Assembly: GCA_000499405.2 (NCBI GenBank)
Contig: HG738138.1
Location: 22,454,824-22,518,823, forward strand
DNA: 64,000 nucleotides
Reading direction: 5' to 3'
DNA from: Onchocerca volvulus
Taxonomy: Eukaryota > Nematoda > Chromadorea > Rhabditida > Onchocercidae
Shown: positions 1 to 13,715 of the stretch, in pieces
How positions within the stretch are numbered: position 1 is the first letter of the stretch
Layout of the letters: every line of letters starts with the position of its first letter
Notes under the pieces: generated by a model
The model's input: only the letters and a program-made list of their open reading frames with translations
The model's database searches: none
Told to the model about the DNA's origin: nothing
Made by a program: the position numbers and the translations under genes

Positions 1-3000
1 GTTGGCTTGGTTTGATGTTAAAATTTCTTGAATGATCTTGTTGAGTATAGCATTTGCTCATAGCTTTTCTAAGTATTATTCATCGAAATGAGAAAATTAT
101 CCCATGAAATTGAAGCATCTTGGAAGAGCGTCATCTCCCACTTGTAATTTTAAGGGACCATTTCTGCTTATAATTGTTCTATCTCTCTCTCTTCCAGACT
201 TCTTCACTCAAGCATGTTTCCATAATTCAACGATACTTCTACGACCGCATTTTGTCTAAAGGTTATATTTTCGATCGTTTCTCCTTCTTCCTCTTCTTTA
301 CCTCTCATTGCTCTTTTATTCTTCCCAAACTTTCATCTCTCACTCTTCGTTTTCCCATTACATCTTTTCTCAATCCCTCAAAAAGTATAGAGTGGATGGA
401 TGATGGTTGTTGGTAGAAGTGGTCAGTGGTAGTGACTATTAGTGATCAGTCGTGGCTGTCGTATTATGTTGCTTAATTGTGTGTATGCATTTTGACCCCA
501 GCATAGTCCATCCCTCTTCTCTTTCTCTCTCTGCTTCAAAAGCGAAGAGTTTACAATATTTATTGACCTCCAACAATTGTCATTGATTGTATCGGCTTTT
601 AGAAATTTTCATTGTTATTGCCATTTCACCTTTATAGAAATTGTTGTTCCATTTTTCCTTCCAAAGGCCTCATACAAATTAGATTACATGCCTGCATCTT
701 CTAGATATTCGCTTTTCGCTGCCTTCTTTTATCAACTTGGAACTTCTCGCCGTGTAAGGTTTTATCCCATTAAAGTCCATAATTTAATTTTAGCTCATAA
801 TATTTCGTTCCATCTAAATTATTGTTTCCTTCCCAATATAAGTTGAGAAGAAAAATAATTCTTATATTGCTCTATTACTTTGGTGAAGACAATTTAGAGA
901 TGTGTGAAATCGCGTATGAATAATGTTATAGTGTTTTTTCGTTGAATTCATCAGTTTACTTTAGAGATCTCTTCTAGCAATTGAATTTCCTATAGGATTT
1001 GAAATTTTTTTCTTTTTTATTTAATATTTATTGGGATGAATACTTTCACTATTTTTAGGATTTATTTTAGACATTATTGAAATAATTTTGTACGAATTTT
1101 AATTTTCTTGAGAGATAATCCGTTTGAAATCAACATTATATTTGAAAATTTTGTTTACTTTTATATAGAAGACTTTCGATAGCTTTTGATAGATACATTT
1201 TTTTTTCACACTGTATCTTTCTGCTGTAATCAAAATATGATCTCAGCTATTTGTGAATCATTATTAATTTCGAAAAAGTGGACATCCGCTATGAGATACA
1301 GATTTTACATTTCTGAATTGTTGCAAGAATTTTTTTAAATTTCAGCAAAATATATTTTACATGGTAATCGAAATAAAATAGATTCATGTTTTGCTGACAG
1401 TTTAAAAAACATAGAATCAACGATCAGTTTTTGAAATATAGTGTTCAAGATTAATTTAACATATATAAAATTATTTTTTTGGTAAAACTATTGTTTATAA
1501 AAACTATATAATTAGTATGATCAAAACGATGTGATTAACTTCTCTGTGACTATCAGAAATTTTGTTCAATATTGTTAAAAACTATGAATTACCAATTTTA
1601 GATAGCATTGCTATAGTAAATGTTTGATTTCTCAACATCAAGTTGGAATAGTTTTCATAACATGCAAAAAATTGAGTAAAAGATTTTAAAAAATATATTA
1701 GATTAGATAGATCAAAAAATGCACAGTTATAAAAAAAGAAAACAAGAGAAATTAATAATTAATGGGTATGCTGTGCTGTATTTATATCGTTAAATTTAAT
1801 GCCTTGATGTATATGATTCTACGCATTGAATTTTTAAAGCTCAATTTTATTTGTTCCCAATTATTTTGATTCATTTCCGTTCCGAATTATTATGAATTCG
1901 TTCTATTCCTATTCAGTTAGATAGTTTGAAAAATAAATCCGACCGAATCAGTTTGATTTTTCATCTTTCAATGTTCAGATGTTTTGCATTTTGCCAGAAT
2001 TGTCTAGATAGTTTCAGTAATCATACATCTTACATAGCTAGGGATTCTAGGTCATTCCGAGTAATTATGTCCTGACAGAATTTTAGCTATTTCGGATTAC
2101 TAGTTATTTGATTCGTCATACCTCTTGCTCTGTTCTCAGTTCTAAATCTTTCAGATAATTATCTAGAAAGAAGTGAAAAACGCAAAGATTCAATCGATTG
2201 AAAATCAGTAATTTACTGAACAAATGCTTAATAACTCATTTCAAATTATCTCTCTCTCTTACAACATCTTATGCGGAACTGCTCACAGATTTTAATTTCA
2301 TTAAATATTTATCCATCTAAATAAAAAGTATTAGTATTTTTGATGTTAGTATTTTTTCTTTTCTTTTTACAGCAGCATTATTGGGTTTATTTGATAATTG
2401 CTTTAATATTTTTTATTTTCTTTAAAAGTACCTTTCATTTTAATGGCTCTCACTGTTTTTAGCAAATTACTACTTTTTTAAACAAAAATTATTTGAAAAG
2501 ATTATTTTGAAAGACATTATTGAGAATCCTTTTCTAGACATATTCTTGATACATGAAAGCTTAAATTCTCTATTTTTCAATTATCTACAACCAATATGCT
2601 AAAATAAGCGTTGAGAAATCAGATGATTCAAATCTAGCTATCAAAATATTCAGTATCTTTTTTCCCCATTTTATAAAATATAATAGCTCTAAGGACAATT
2701 ATCGTCAAAGTTTTCACATTTTGTTTTAATTATAGCCATTTTACTAACTTGTGTCAATTTTAATATTATTGCTTGAAATAAACATCATTTTAAGTGATAG
2801 TTAATGAATGGATTTAATATTAGACTATCGTATTAGGTGTTACCCTATTTCAGCTTTCCAACTTAGTTAGTTTCATTTCTTTTTTGGGAACTGTGGGAAT
2901 AGCAAATGCAGAAAAGTTAGACCTATGGATAATGCTGTAACTTATCTACATTAGTTTATATTTAGTAATATTTAACGAAGTTTATATTCATCATTTTCTT

Positions 3001-4150
3001 GATTCAGCTATGCATTCTGAAACATTGCTGCTCTTTCTCCAGTTCTTCCTTGCCTCTATTTTATTTCTAGAGATGTTGCTGAAATCTTTAGGAAATATTA
3101 AATTTTAATTTAATTTGTAGAGGTTAGTTTTAGCACAGTTATAAGTACTTTGCCGATGATATTTCATTTTTCAGATTATAATTATCTTTGACATATAATT
3201 TAATTAATTTTAGCCTTCATAATATTTCAATATTGATTGAATGCTGGTTATGTTTACTCAAGTTAATTTGAATCATATACTTAGCACTAATTTGCATGTA
3301 TCTCTTAATATTTTGTCTCAGTGAAGTAAGAAATGTACAATTTTCTTCAAATGATAGATTGATTTATACTAGATAACTATTTCGCTCAGTTTACTATTAC
3401 TCATTAAATAGAATTATTCATCGTTGATCCCTATTTTATATGACAGATTTATCACAAAAATAATATACTGGAACTAAACCATTTGGAATGTCATCCAGAA
3501 TTTTCTATGAATTCTTCACCATGAATAATTATCGTCTATATTTAATTTTATATATTATTTTAGTAATATAATCTTCTGTCTATCTTTATTACTATTTTTA
3601 AATCGATCTTCACTTTCTTCATGCATTGCTTGTCATATCTTCTTGTTCACAACAAACTGGTTGTTTTTTTCTTTTTTTTTTTCAGACAAAATAATTGCAT
3701 AAAGAAAGCAGAAGTAAGAAAAAATTTTATTCATTTCCTCCGAAATGGAGATATCAGATTCTTGCAGCTTTAGTGCATTTTTCATAATTAAATATTGGAA
3801 ATATTTCCGTAGTTATCCGGTGGGAAAATTTATCAGTTCATAGAATTTCCCATTCAAAATTAGTTAAACGTATTTCTATTTCTAGTTTCCAATGTGCAGC
3901 AGAAATTATTTTTAGAAATTGAAGTAATCATCCGTTGTTGTATTGTATCTCTTAAACCCGTGGCATAATTTGTGTCGCATTTTGACTTTTGATTATGTCT
4001 TTTCATACATCACTTTGAAAAATTGATATCCAATCATTTTTCTTTCTTATTTAATGACAATGAGTATAAAATACTGATACGGAGAGAAAATAAAAATGCA
4101 GATATCGATAAGGATATACCTGTGTGGAATGTCAGATGTTTGTACAAGTG

Positions 4151-4246
4151 TAGCATCATCAAAGTTCCGCAGAGATTTTGTGGACATATACTCGAGTATA
4201 GTGTCATCAAAGTTCCGCAGGTAGATTTTGTGGACATATGCTCGAG
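4151..4246. repeat. Two-copy tandem repeat, about 48 bp
   Basis: Two near-identical units lie head to tail, 4151-4197 and 4199-4246. Both share the core TCATCAAAGTTCCGCAG followed by GATTTTGTGGACATAT and CTCGAG. The second copy has a short insertion (GT) after CCGCAG and one or two substitutions. A further partial copy (TGGACAAATGCTCGA) follows at about 4251-4265. It is a local duplication with no known function, and the open frames over it on both strands are products of the repeat. Confidence 0.85.
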
Positions 4247-7200
4247 ATGTTGGACAAATGCTCGATAAGTTTCCATTTAATTGTGAGCAGTAATGATGGT
4301 AACAGTAATAAAAGAAGTGGTAGTTTAAAATTGAGTAATCTTCCAGAAATCGGAAACATTCTGGTTCAAGAGGTTGAAAAGGAGTTAACTCAAGAAAAAA
4401 GAAAATAAAGGCAGGAAAGGTACTGTTGACGTTACCTGTAGCTCCATCTTCCTTAATTTTTTGTATTTTATGGCTCAGTGCGATATTTTCATTTGTATGT
4501 ATTTTTTTATATTTTTAGCTGGTGATTTTTATGAATTGAAGTTGAGATTCGAAATGCCAAATTTTGTTGAATCGCGGAAGATCTGGAAACAAGATTTTTC
4601 TATTTACCGGTTCTGTTTTTTGCTCAATATTAATCGAAAAAGAACAAAAGGTGAAGTTGAAAAAGTTTTAAATCTTAGAAATGAAGAGACTTATTTATCC
4701 CAAAATGGGACATATTTTTGTCAAACCTAACAGGATTTCTTCATCTAATTTATTTTTGACTTTTTGTATCATATTCGACCTTGTCTCATTTTGTGTTAAA
4801 ATTAATACTTTATAAATTTGAAGATGTTCATCGCAACACAGAGCATCTTTTTTTATTTTTATCTTTTCACTAAATATGATTATGACATTTTCGAAGGTCA
4901 TAATAGTTTAAGAGAAACATTTTGAGAGTGAAATCATCGGATTAGTTGGGATCAGAAAAACTGCATCTGTGATCTATGGATGAATAGCATAAGTAACTTA
5001 CCATTTTTGCTTACAGAGCTTTCATAGAAGGGTTGTTTTCAAAATGTGTTTCTCAGACTAAGAGCTTTCCCGTACTAAAGTTTTTCGAAATTTTCTAGGT
5101 ATAGTTTTCGGTTGTAAAAAAAGTGATCGGAGATTTTTGTGCTTTCACGCAGTAATAATTTTCGAAAAAATTATTCTGTTGGAAACGGAATTCGAAAATT
5201 TTTTCTCTCTGATTGATTATTTTACAGATTTTTTTCGGAATTATGAATCTGAAATACTGGATTTTAGTGAGGAAGTTTAATGCAATTTATTTGTGACTTA
5301 GTATTGATTTAGTTGCATTTCAGTTATCATTTTTTTTAATAATTTTTGATCTTGAAAACAAATCTGTAGAAAAAGTTGTATGATCTGTATGAAATTGCTC
5401 CAAAAAAAAAGATCTTTATTAAATTAATTAATTAAAAGACTGAAAGGATTAATTAAAATGAAAAAATTTTTTAAAGATTACTGATTTCAAAAAAAAAAAA
5501 AAAATCGCAAATATTGTCTCACTTGCTTTTCCGAAATGCATGAACATGGTATGCCGAAACGCAACGTTTATTTCAGGCCTTGCTTCTCTATTTTGAAATT
5601 AAGAGCAAAATTTTGATTATTTCATAAGTTGATTTAGTTTTTTAGTTTGAAAATTCATCTCATAAATAATTTTAAGACTAATTTGACCCAAAACTCTTAA
5701 AAAAGCAAAAATTTAAACAGTTTGGACAGAAGAGAAATTCTTAAGTTTAAATTTTTTTTTCGTGAAGTAATCAAAACTTCTGCAGAACTATTTGTAATTG
5801 TTAAGCTGCTCTTTTCTGAAGTAATAAAAATGGAGTTCTTCAGCAGTCTTTTTCTTTTCATTTTTTTTTTTTTTCTCAACAAAATTCCATTGCTCTTGTT
5901 GTCTGAAGGAACTCTGCCCAAGAGAATGTTTTGAATTTATAACTGTCAATTGTGGAAGATGAAGAAGAGAATATAAGTAAATAGATAATCTAAGAGAGAA
6001 AGACGCTAAGCATATGAAAATAATAGAAGTATTTTACGATTCTATGAATATTTTTGATAAAATCAAGGTTAAATTTCATATCGACTTCAAATTATATATA
6101 AAATCATATTAAAATCACATTTTTTGCTCTATCATCATTGATATCTCTGTCTTTTTCTTTCTCTCTCCCTCTCTCTGTAGAATATTTTCTGGTTAGACTG
6201 AGATTATTGAAGGTTTGCTGGACGAAAGAGATCTTTTGTTGACTTTGAAAGGAATAAGAATAGTTAGACTAGACGATGGCCACTATGACTGTTTCGGTCA
6301 TTAGCCTAGCCATATTACTGGCCTCATCCATCCCATAAATTCTGAGTCCTAGGCTCGGACCAAATGTCGATAATTTTAGCCTCATGCTTGTTTCCAGAAT
6401 CATATTCAAAGAAGCGTTGTTCATGTTTCCCTTCTAATCCTCTTATGATTGGTAGCCTAGTGTTCAACTAGAAATGTAGATGCAACTTGGAGGAGATGCG
6501 ACATTTTTCATAATCTTTCTGGCTGTCATTATAGAAAATTCACCAAAAACTTCTCTATGACTCGACCCATTCATCTATTTTTTTGAATGTTATCAAGCAG
6601 TATGAATTTTTTTTGAACTTATCAGATTTCTATGCGCGTGAAAATCAGGTTTGCTGCGATTAGATGATTCCATAAACAGCTAATTTTATTAATAGAAATT
6701 ATCTTATACATAATTATGTTTTCTTGTTTTTTTTGATTCATAATGCCTGTCTATGCCAAATAGGCATCATTGAGCTTAATGAAAAACTTTGTTGTTTGAA
6801 TGTGCACTTTATTCAGGACATATTGCCAATATTGGCAATGGTACCGAGACCTAACCTAATCTGTGTGTTTATACGCTTTTCCGTTTTTAATGTTGCTACT
6901 TGCTTATTGATTCAGGATTATAAGATATGAATGAAAAAAGACACAAAGGAATATCGACTTAAGCAGAATGTGATCAAAGAAGTAGAGAATGGAGTCAAAA
7001 GGCGAAAATTCTTCAAAAAACAAAACAGTCTCTTTTACAGTTTTATAAGTTAAAGTATCATTGAATATCATGATATAAGTATGTGTTCAACAATTAAGCT
7101 ATATATGCTATTCTCAGCGATAAAATAAGATATACGTGTAAACATGCGATAAAATATGATCCATGCTCATGTTTAGTGATAAAATAAAATTTACTTAAGT

Positions 7201-7606
7201 GAAACGGTAGCATAAGATTATTGTTGTATGAATATAGAACAGATCTTTTATCTCTATCATATAGGCATGTCATCGAACAGTGTTTACAGTTCGTGATGTT
7301 ACTCACCACTCTTGATCGGTATTTCTTGTCCAGTATGAAAATTCTCGAAGACTTTTTTCGTTCATTTTAGTTTTTTAACAATAACAACAGCATCCTTCTG
7401 TCACCACTTTTTCTTGTCTAATTATGGGATTTTTTTGTTTTTTTCTTTAAATAAGATTAAGAATTGATGCACTCAGTGCTTTCCTTTTTTCCTCTTTACT
7501 AGGAATCATGAATATTTCGTTGATTGCGTAGTACAGTATTGTTAGCATAACAATTGTATTATATTTTCCCGAGAAAATTCACTCAAAAGCTAAAAAAAAA
7601 ATCAAA

Positions 7607-7655
7607 AAATTTCTTTCGAAGAAAAAAAAAAAATTTTTTTCTTCGAAAGAAATTT
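7607..7655. repeat. Perfect inverted repeat with 22-bp arms
   Basis: The left arm 7607-7628 (core TTTCTTTCGAAGAAA) and right arm 7634-7655 are exact reverse complements, separated by five A residues. The RNA would be a 22-bp hairpin. It lies in gene-poor DNA. The A/T runs near the loop suggest it arose by inverted duplication. It is not followed by anything resembling a gene end. Confidence 0.85.
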
Positions 7656-10489
7656 AGAAAATCTAAAAATTTAGTAATCTTCCAAAGTTTAGAACTAAAT
7701 GATATGAAGCGTGGATAAAATCAATTTAAAAGTTTAAATCAGTAACAGAGATGTCTTGTTCTTCAGTTTTAGCATAAGTATTATGAATTTTAGATATTAT
7801 TCAATATTCAAAACTTTGTTGTCACTTTGTTGCACATATTTGAATATGTTGATAATTTACTGAATTTTTTACATCTTTGGTCTTTTACTATAATATTTCA
7901 TTAAACTCACTATAAAACCTAATAGATTATTGCTTGTTTTGATAGTCGAGCATTAAAGCGAGATTATTTTATTTTAAGGGAATGATGTGAAGTCGTATGT
8001 CATTCTCTAACATTAGTCATAAAGCAGCACTGGAAAATAATTAAATACAGGAGATAAATTTGTCGAAGTATAAAATATGACAACATGGTGACATTATATT
8101 ATTAGAAATGAGAAATGCCATTCTTTTTTCCTATCATTTTATTTATTCACCTCATTATATTTTATTAAAAGTGTATTCAAGTTTATTCATACTTATCATG
8201 ATTTATTAAATAAAAGCGAATTTTACCTTTGCTGTAGATTAACCATTTTTATGGTGGCATGAAATATTGGCTCTGTAATAATAAAATATCAGATGAATTC
8301 CTTTCCTCATATAGTTAATTATATTTTGTATTGTAATATCATACATGTGGTGACATCGTGAAAGGATATAATTTATTATTTCTTCTAGTATTATTATCTG
8401 AGACTTTAATCGAAATATTAGTAGGTAACTTGTATAATGAAACTTTCAATTATTTTTTAGGCAAAAGCTTATTGCAATTAATATAACTATAAAAGTTTTT
8501 ACCTTTTTTGAAAGAGTTTATTTTGAATATTATGAAATTTTTGTGTTTGGAATGAATAAATTTCTTGGCATGAAAAGAAGTTATTTGATGTGAGGAAGGA
8601 AGAGGAGGAGAAAGAGAAGGAATCAAGTCAGCTCTTTACATTAAAAATGCCGAATTTTAGGAATTTTTTCTTTCAGTTTTAGGATCACCGCATTTCATGC
8701 GAATAACAGCAACAGAACAGAGCACAATGAAATGGGGGATGATTGATGCATGCTATTGGCGTGCGCTGCGGTCAGTTCGCACTTCGTCCCTGTCTGTCCC
8801 AATCCATCCATCCGTTATCATTCGTTTCATTTAGTATATGTCTTTGCGGATAATATTTCCTTTCTTCACTTTTTTTTTTTTATTTTGATTACTCCTCTTT
8901 TAGACATTTTTTGGTAATCTAAATTCTGTTTCAATAATTAGTACCTTTTTTATTGTTCCAGGTCATAATGCTATTATTTCCATCTTTTCGATTTCCGATA
9001 TCCTTTTAATATTTCAGTGCCAGTACTATTTTCATCTCTCAAACACTTAAAATACATTTTATGGATTTTTTTTTTGACCGGACAAATTTTATTAGCTTAT
9101 TATTTCAAAGATTCATCGACAATTAAATATTTTTCTCAAGATTTCTTAATTCTGTAATTTTCTATAATTCTAGCCTGTTAATTATCTAAATTTTTCTAAT
9201 AATTAGATCTAACAATGCTTTGTATCATTATTTGATTTGATGAAAGATAGTATGATCAAAAGCGCTTTTTTTTTTTCTCTGTTCAATAGATAATATATCA
9301 TCGCATAAGCAATTATATGTTTTGGATTGTTCTGCAATTTTTTTAAAAACTGAAAGTTGCTGTAACTCGTCAGAGTGTAATAGCTCCGTTTGCCCGCCAT
9401 ATTTCCCTAGAAAAAAGGATTTTTTTCTTTTGTTTAGAAAACATAAAGAAGTTTTGAATGATCGCTTTGTAGTAAGCAAATGTAACTGGCATGTTTAATC
9501 AAAAAGTGATGAAAGAACTGATCGAATTTATCGACAACCGGTTTACTTTCAAGTAAAATTTGTTTCAATATAATTTATTTTTCAGAAATCTTAATTGTAA
9601 TTGTCATGGAGGCTGATGTATGTTGTTAAATCCTACAGTAAAATTGGAAAAATCATTTGTTGGATTGCTTCTTTTTCTTATTTACCTTATTTTTTTCCTC
9701 GAAGTTTTGCTAAAATTATGAGAATTTCTTGAAATATTTCTTGAAGTTTTTTGAGAAACATTGAAAAATGTTCTAATTGGTCAGGCTTGTACTGATCGAT
9801 CATCCTTCCAATTTTTTATTTTACATCTTTTTATATGTCCATCTTTAATTTCTCTCTCGAAATAAACGCAATAATTTAGTTATTTCAATTTATTAGAATT
9901 TATAAAATGAGATCTTTTTTTAAGATTCAAAAATGACTATAATATGTTGTAAGGTGTTGAAGACTATTAGATACCAGTTGGATTGATTTTTCTGCAGGTT
10001 TATTTTTGTTGAATCACATTTTATAAATATTAATTGGATTTTTTGTCGATTTGTTTCGTTGAATCATATTTTATTGTCGTAGAATTCATTAGCGATGAAA
10101 CATACATTGGTGCTGATAGCCTTCGATCAATTATTTAGTATAGATGCTGCGATATTCATCAAATGACCTCACTTTTGCGGAGTTCACTTTCGCGAAGCGT
10201 TATCGGACGGTAAATGAGATGGAAAATGCGTAATTGTAGGACAGTTACGCGTGCTTCAAAATTAAGCCAATTAAGAAATATTGTTGTCTCTCGACGTATG
10301 CCATATCGATTCAGCAATTTTGCCTAATTTCATTATTGTATGTTTCGCTGATCGTGAAAGGTCTTTATATTTAACATATGAGCCAAAAATATGCAGTAAA
10401 ATCAGTACTTGAATGATATATATTTAATAATATTTATATCTGAATCAATTTTATGAAATATTTATCTGTAAAAATACTGATAAATATTG

Positions 10490-10510
10490 ATAAATGAATA
10501 AATAAACGAA

Positions 10511-10594
<84 letters not shown>
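10490..10594. repeat. Compound microsatellite (AAAT)n-(TA)n
   Basis: A run of AAAT-type tetranucleotides at about 10490-10552 passes directly into an uninterrupted TA dinucleotide run to about 10594. It is a simple-sequence repeat, likely variable in length between individuals. Confidence 0.95.
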
Positions 10595-10597
<3 letters not shown>

Positions 10598-13497
10598 TAC
10601 TGATAAATATATCATAATATTTCGTTCTATTTGACAGTAGTTGCATTTAAATTTATTTGTTTAATCGATAGAAATTTAGAGATATATAATTGTTTTCTTT
10701 ATTTCCAACTGTCTTATTGGAATTTGTTTGTACATCAACTTGTTACTACATTTTTTTCAGACTTGTGAATAAAACTACAAAAAAATTCTGAAATATTTAT
10801 TATACTTATATATTTCTTCAAGTTTTTCAACATTATTCTACTTCAAATTTTCTAATTATTTATCGAGTAATTTTAAAATCTTAATTCCTAAGAATCGTCA
10901 TATCTTTTTTTAAAATATTTTTCCATGTTTAATTTTTGGGTAAAAAACTTCCTATTCAAGTTTTAATTAGAAATAAGGTTCCATTTCTGTTCAGAGGAAT
11001 TTTTTTCATCGATTACAAGCGCTCTTCGATTTGTTGGGGTCATCAAAATCTGATCGAATAATACATTTGATTACAGTGATGTCATTGTTTTGCTCATGAT
11101 TGTTTCTATTTCTCAGTTCAAATATCATATCTGATCATATTTGAAAAGGATGTTATTTCAGAAAGCTTTCCATTTGAATCTTATTTTTTTAAAATTTAGA
11201 TGGCACTTGAATTCGTGTCACAAAATGATATTAATGAAAGAGTAATAACAAGTAAGAAAGTTGTTCACACACGTGGTAGAGTCATAAATCGAATTGTAAC
11301 TTAATTATCAGGATCATACAAGCCTTCTTTACTCGTCTTATAGCACATGTTAAGATTATCGAAGATTTCACATGAAAAATTTATATGATTTTCATAATTT
11401 TTTAGACAGATAGATTTCAGTTTATCGCATACATTGATAATTCAGTTGCAGAAAGCAACATAAGACATCTACTGATTCAGGAACTTTGTTACATTTCAGT
11501 TTTACGAAATTTCTAAAAAATTCTGACGATGTAGTTTGTATATGATATATTACAAATAGAATAGTTTTTTCTTCCCATTCAGTTTGCCGCAAATTTGTAC
11601 ATGGCTCATACGTATTATATGCGTTCATCTTCGAAATGTGTATGTTAAAAATAATTTCACGCATATGTTTCATTAAATTTCAGGCAGTAGCCTCGAGAGA
11701 GTCTTGATAGCGCAATTTATATTTGTTCCTGTTGGATGATACTATGCCGTTGTTGTGCTAATAGCGCAGATTGCCGATAATATTGCTCTTATTGTTATTA
11801 TTATTGTTATTAATTATGGATATATTGATTTGACAATCAACAGTAAGTGAATGTATAGCTATAGAAATGATAACAGTGATAGCAGTGATATCCTCTCGAA
11901 TGACAGCAGTTCAATTCTGTCCTTGCAGGTTATGGTGACGATGGTGCTAGTGACAATGTTTCATTTTAAACGATTTTGAACGTTATTGTTCTGAATAGAA
12001 CGTCCTCTTCTGCTCGTCCCTCTGCAATCTATTTCGATGTTTTGTTGAATTCTTTCGAAGGAAGAAAAGAAATTATAAAAGTCAGAGGAGAAGAGAAAAA
12101 ATTCATACTACATCCTATATTGTATTATTTATTTTTATTATTCAAAATTGACTTTAATTTTTGGACTTCTGCGGGATTATTTGAACAAATCGACAACATC
12201 AAATTGAAATTATGGAGTAAGTTCGCACATTTCTATTTTTTTTAGAATTATTTTAAAGTTTTAGTTTTTAGAAAGTTTTTTCAAAAAAATCTGAATTACA
12301 GACTTGTAAACAAAACTAACTTTTTTCTCAATATAAAAAGAGACATTCCGATACTGCTTTGAGAATATTTTCATAGTCATAGCAAAATTTTATCTTATTT
12401 ACGGGTTTTTTGGAACTATAGCGAAACTATAGTACTACACCTTTCTTCTCATTGTGACCATATTTTATGAAGAATGTCAACAATTTTTCATACAGTTAAA
12501 TAAGACTCGAAATAGGAGCTCATAAATCATCCGGATTTTTCAACCAAAATTTTAGTCGTTCTGTGCATTAACAAAATTATGACTGTAATTCCATTAATCA
12601 ATCTGTTTCAAAATTTCCAATTAGAAGCTTATGAAAAACAAGCTTATTTTGGACCGCCAAATTTTAAATCCTACCAAAGAATCGTTTAGTCGAGATTTAT
12701 ATCTATCATTTCTTCAAATATTGAAACTAATATGTATTCCTTAGTCCATTAATATAATTATTACAAATAAGAAAAGAAAATATTTGTCCATCGAACGTAG
12801 ATAGATGGAATTAATTTGGAAAATGAACTTTATGGATATGCTGTACTGAATATTAAATTATTATTAACATATGAATTAATTGATTTCGGATTATTTTATA
12901 CTGAGTGACAGAAGAATAGGAATTGTAATGCACTGACCTGAAATTCTATTTTTTTTATCTGTATCTCCACTCATCAATTTGAAAGTAAGGCAAAGATAGA
13001 ATTTAATAGTATTACATCCTATCATTGTTGTGAATTTCTATAAGAGTTCTGAAAATTCTTAAATTTATGGTTGAAAAAAATCTAAATTTAAAAATTATGG
13101 CAATTTCCACTGTCTTGCCAATGATCGCATTTTTTTATAATTATGCGAAGTTCAGACTTTTTTTGTCAGAATTTTTTACAATTACGGATTCATTGTTAGT
13201 CTGGCACTGGCTGGATTGGCCACGCGAAACTAGCGGATCCAGCTAGTCTGTATAAATAATGTAAAATTCCGAAATTTCATAAACATGCACCTGTTCAAAT
13301 GCAGTGTTGTGTCAAAATTTCAAATCAGTCGGTGAAAGACTTGAAATGTTGTGTGGAAATGAACAACGAACATTTAAATTTTTATTTATATAGATAGATT
13401 TGATATGTGATAGTTGAAGGAAATGTAAATTATTCATGTGAAGTGCTATGGTTGATTGAGATCATCAGAAATTTCTATTTATGCAAATATAGAAGGA

Positions 13498-13515
13498 AGG
13501 AAGGAAGGAAGGAAG
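13498..13515. repeat. Short (GAAG)n microsatellite
   Basis: About four GAAG/GGAA tetranucleotide units in a row, in noncoding DNA. Confidence 0.85.
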
Positions 13516-13622
13516 ATGAAGAGTGACAGTCTTTCTGCATACTCATTACTCCATCCTTTGTTCATATATTCATATTGTTCATAAGCATCTAGCTATCTAT
13601 ATTTACTCCTAGGATCACTAGA

Positions 13623-13715
13623 TATATTCTCCGGAAGGTTTGCATGATCGCCATCTGAATCAGCATTTTATATTCTCCGGAAGGTTTGCATGATCGCCAT
13701 CTGAATCAGCATTTT
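13623..13715. repeat. Tandem duplication, period 46 bp, no mismatch
   Basis: The 46-bp unit starting TATTCTCCGGAAGG occurs at 13625-13670 and again from 13671, identical through 13715. Absence of mismatches points to a recent duplication. Each unit contains ATCGCCATC, and its reverse complement GATGGCGAT follows at about 13737-13745, so a small stem is also possible. Function unknown. Confidence 0.9.

Noticed and set aside
174..416. 80-codon frame following a CT-rich tract ending in AG
   Set aside because: The composition is F/S/L-rich from pyrimidine-rich DNA, and no domain or convincing downstream exon is present.
6276..6338. 20-codon frame reading like a signal peptide (MATMTVSVISLAILLASSIP) after a pyrimidine-rich acceptor-like tract
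   Set aside because: It ends at once in a stop codon, has no donor site giving a plausible continuation, and is too short to support a gene.
13457..13475. TGAGATCATCAGAAA, which shares its 5' end with nematode miR-80/81-type microRNAs
   Set aside because: No complementary arm lies within 60 bases on either side, so no hairpin precursor forms. The match is likely chance.
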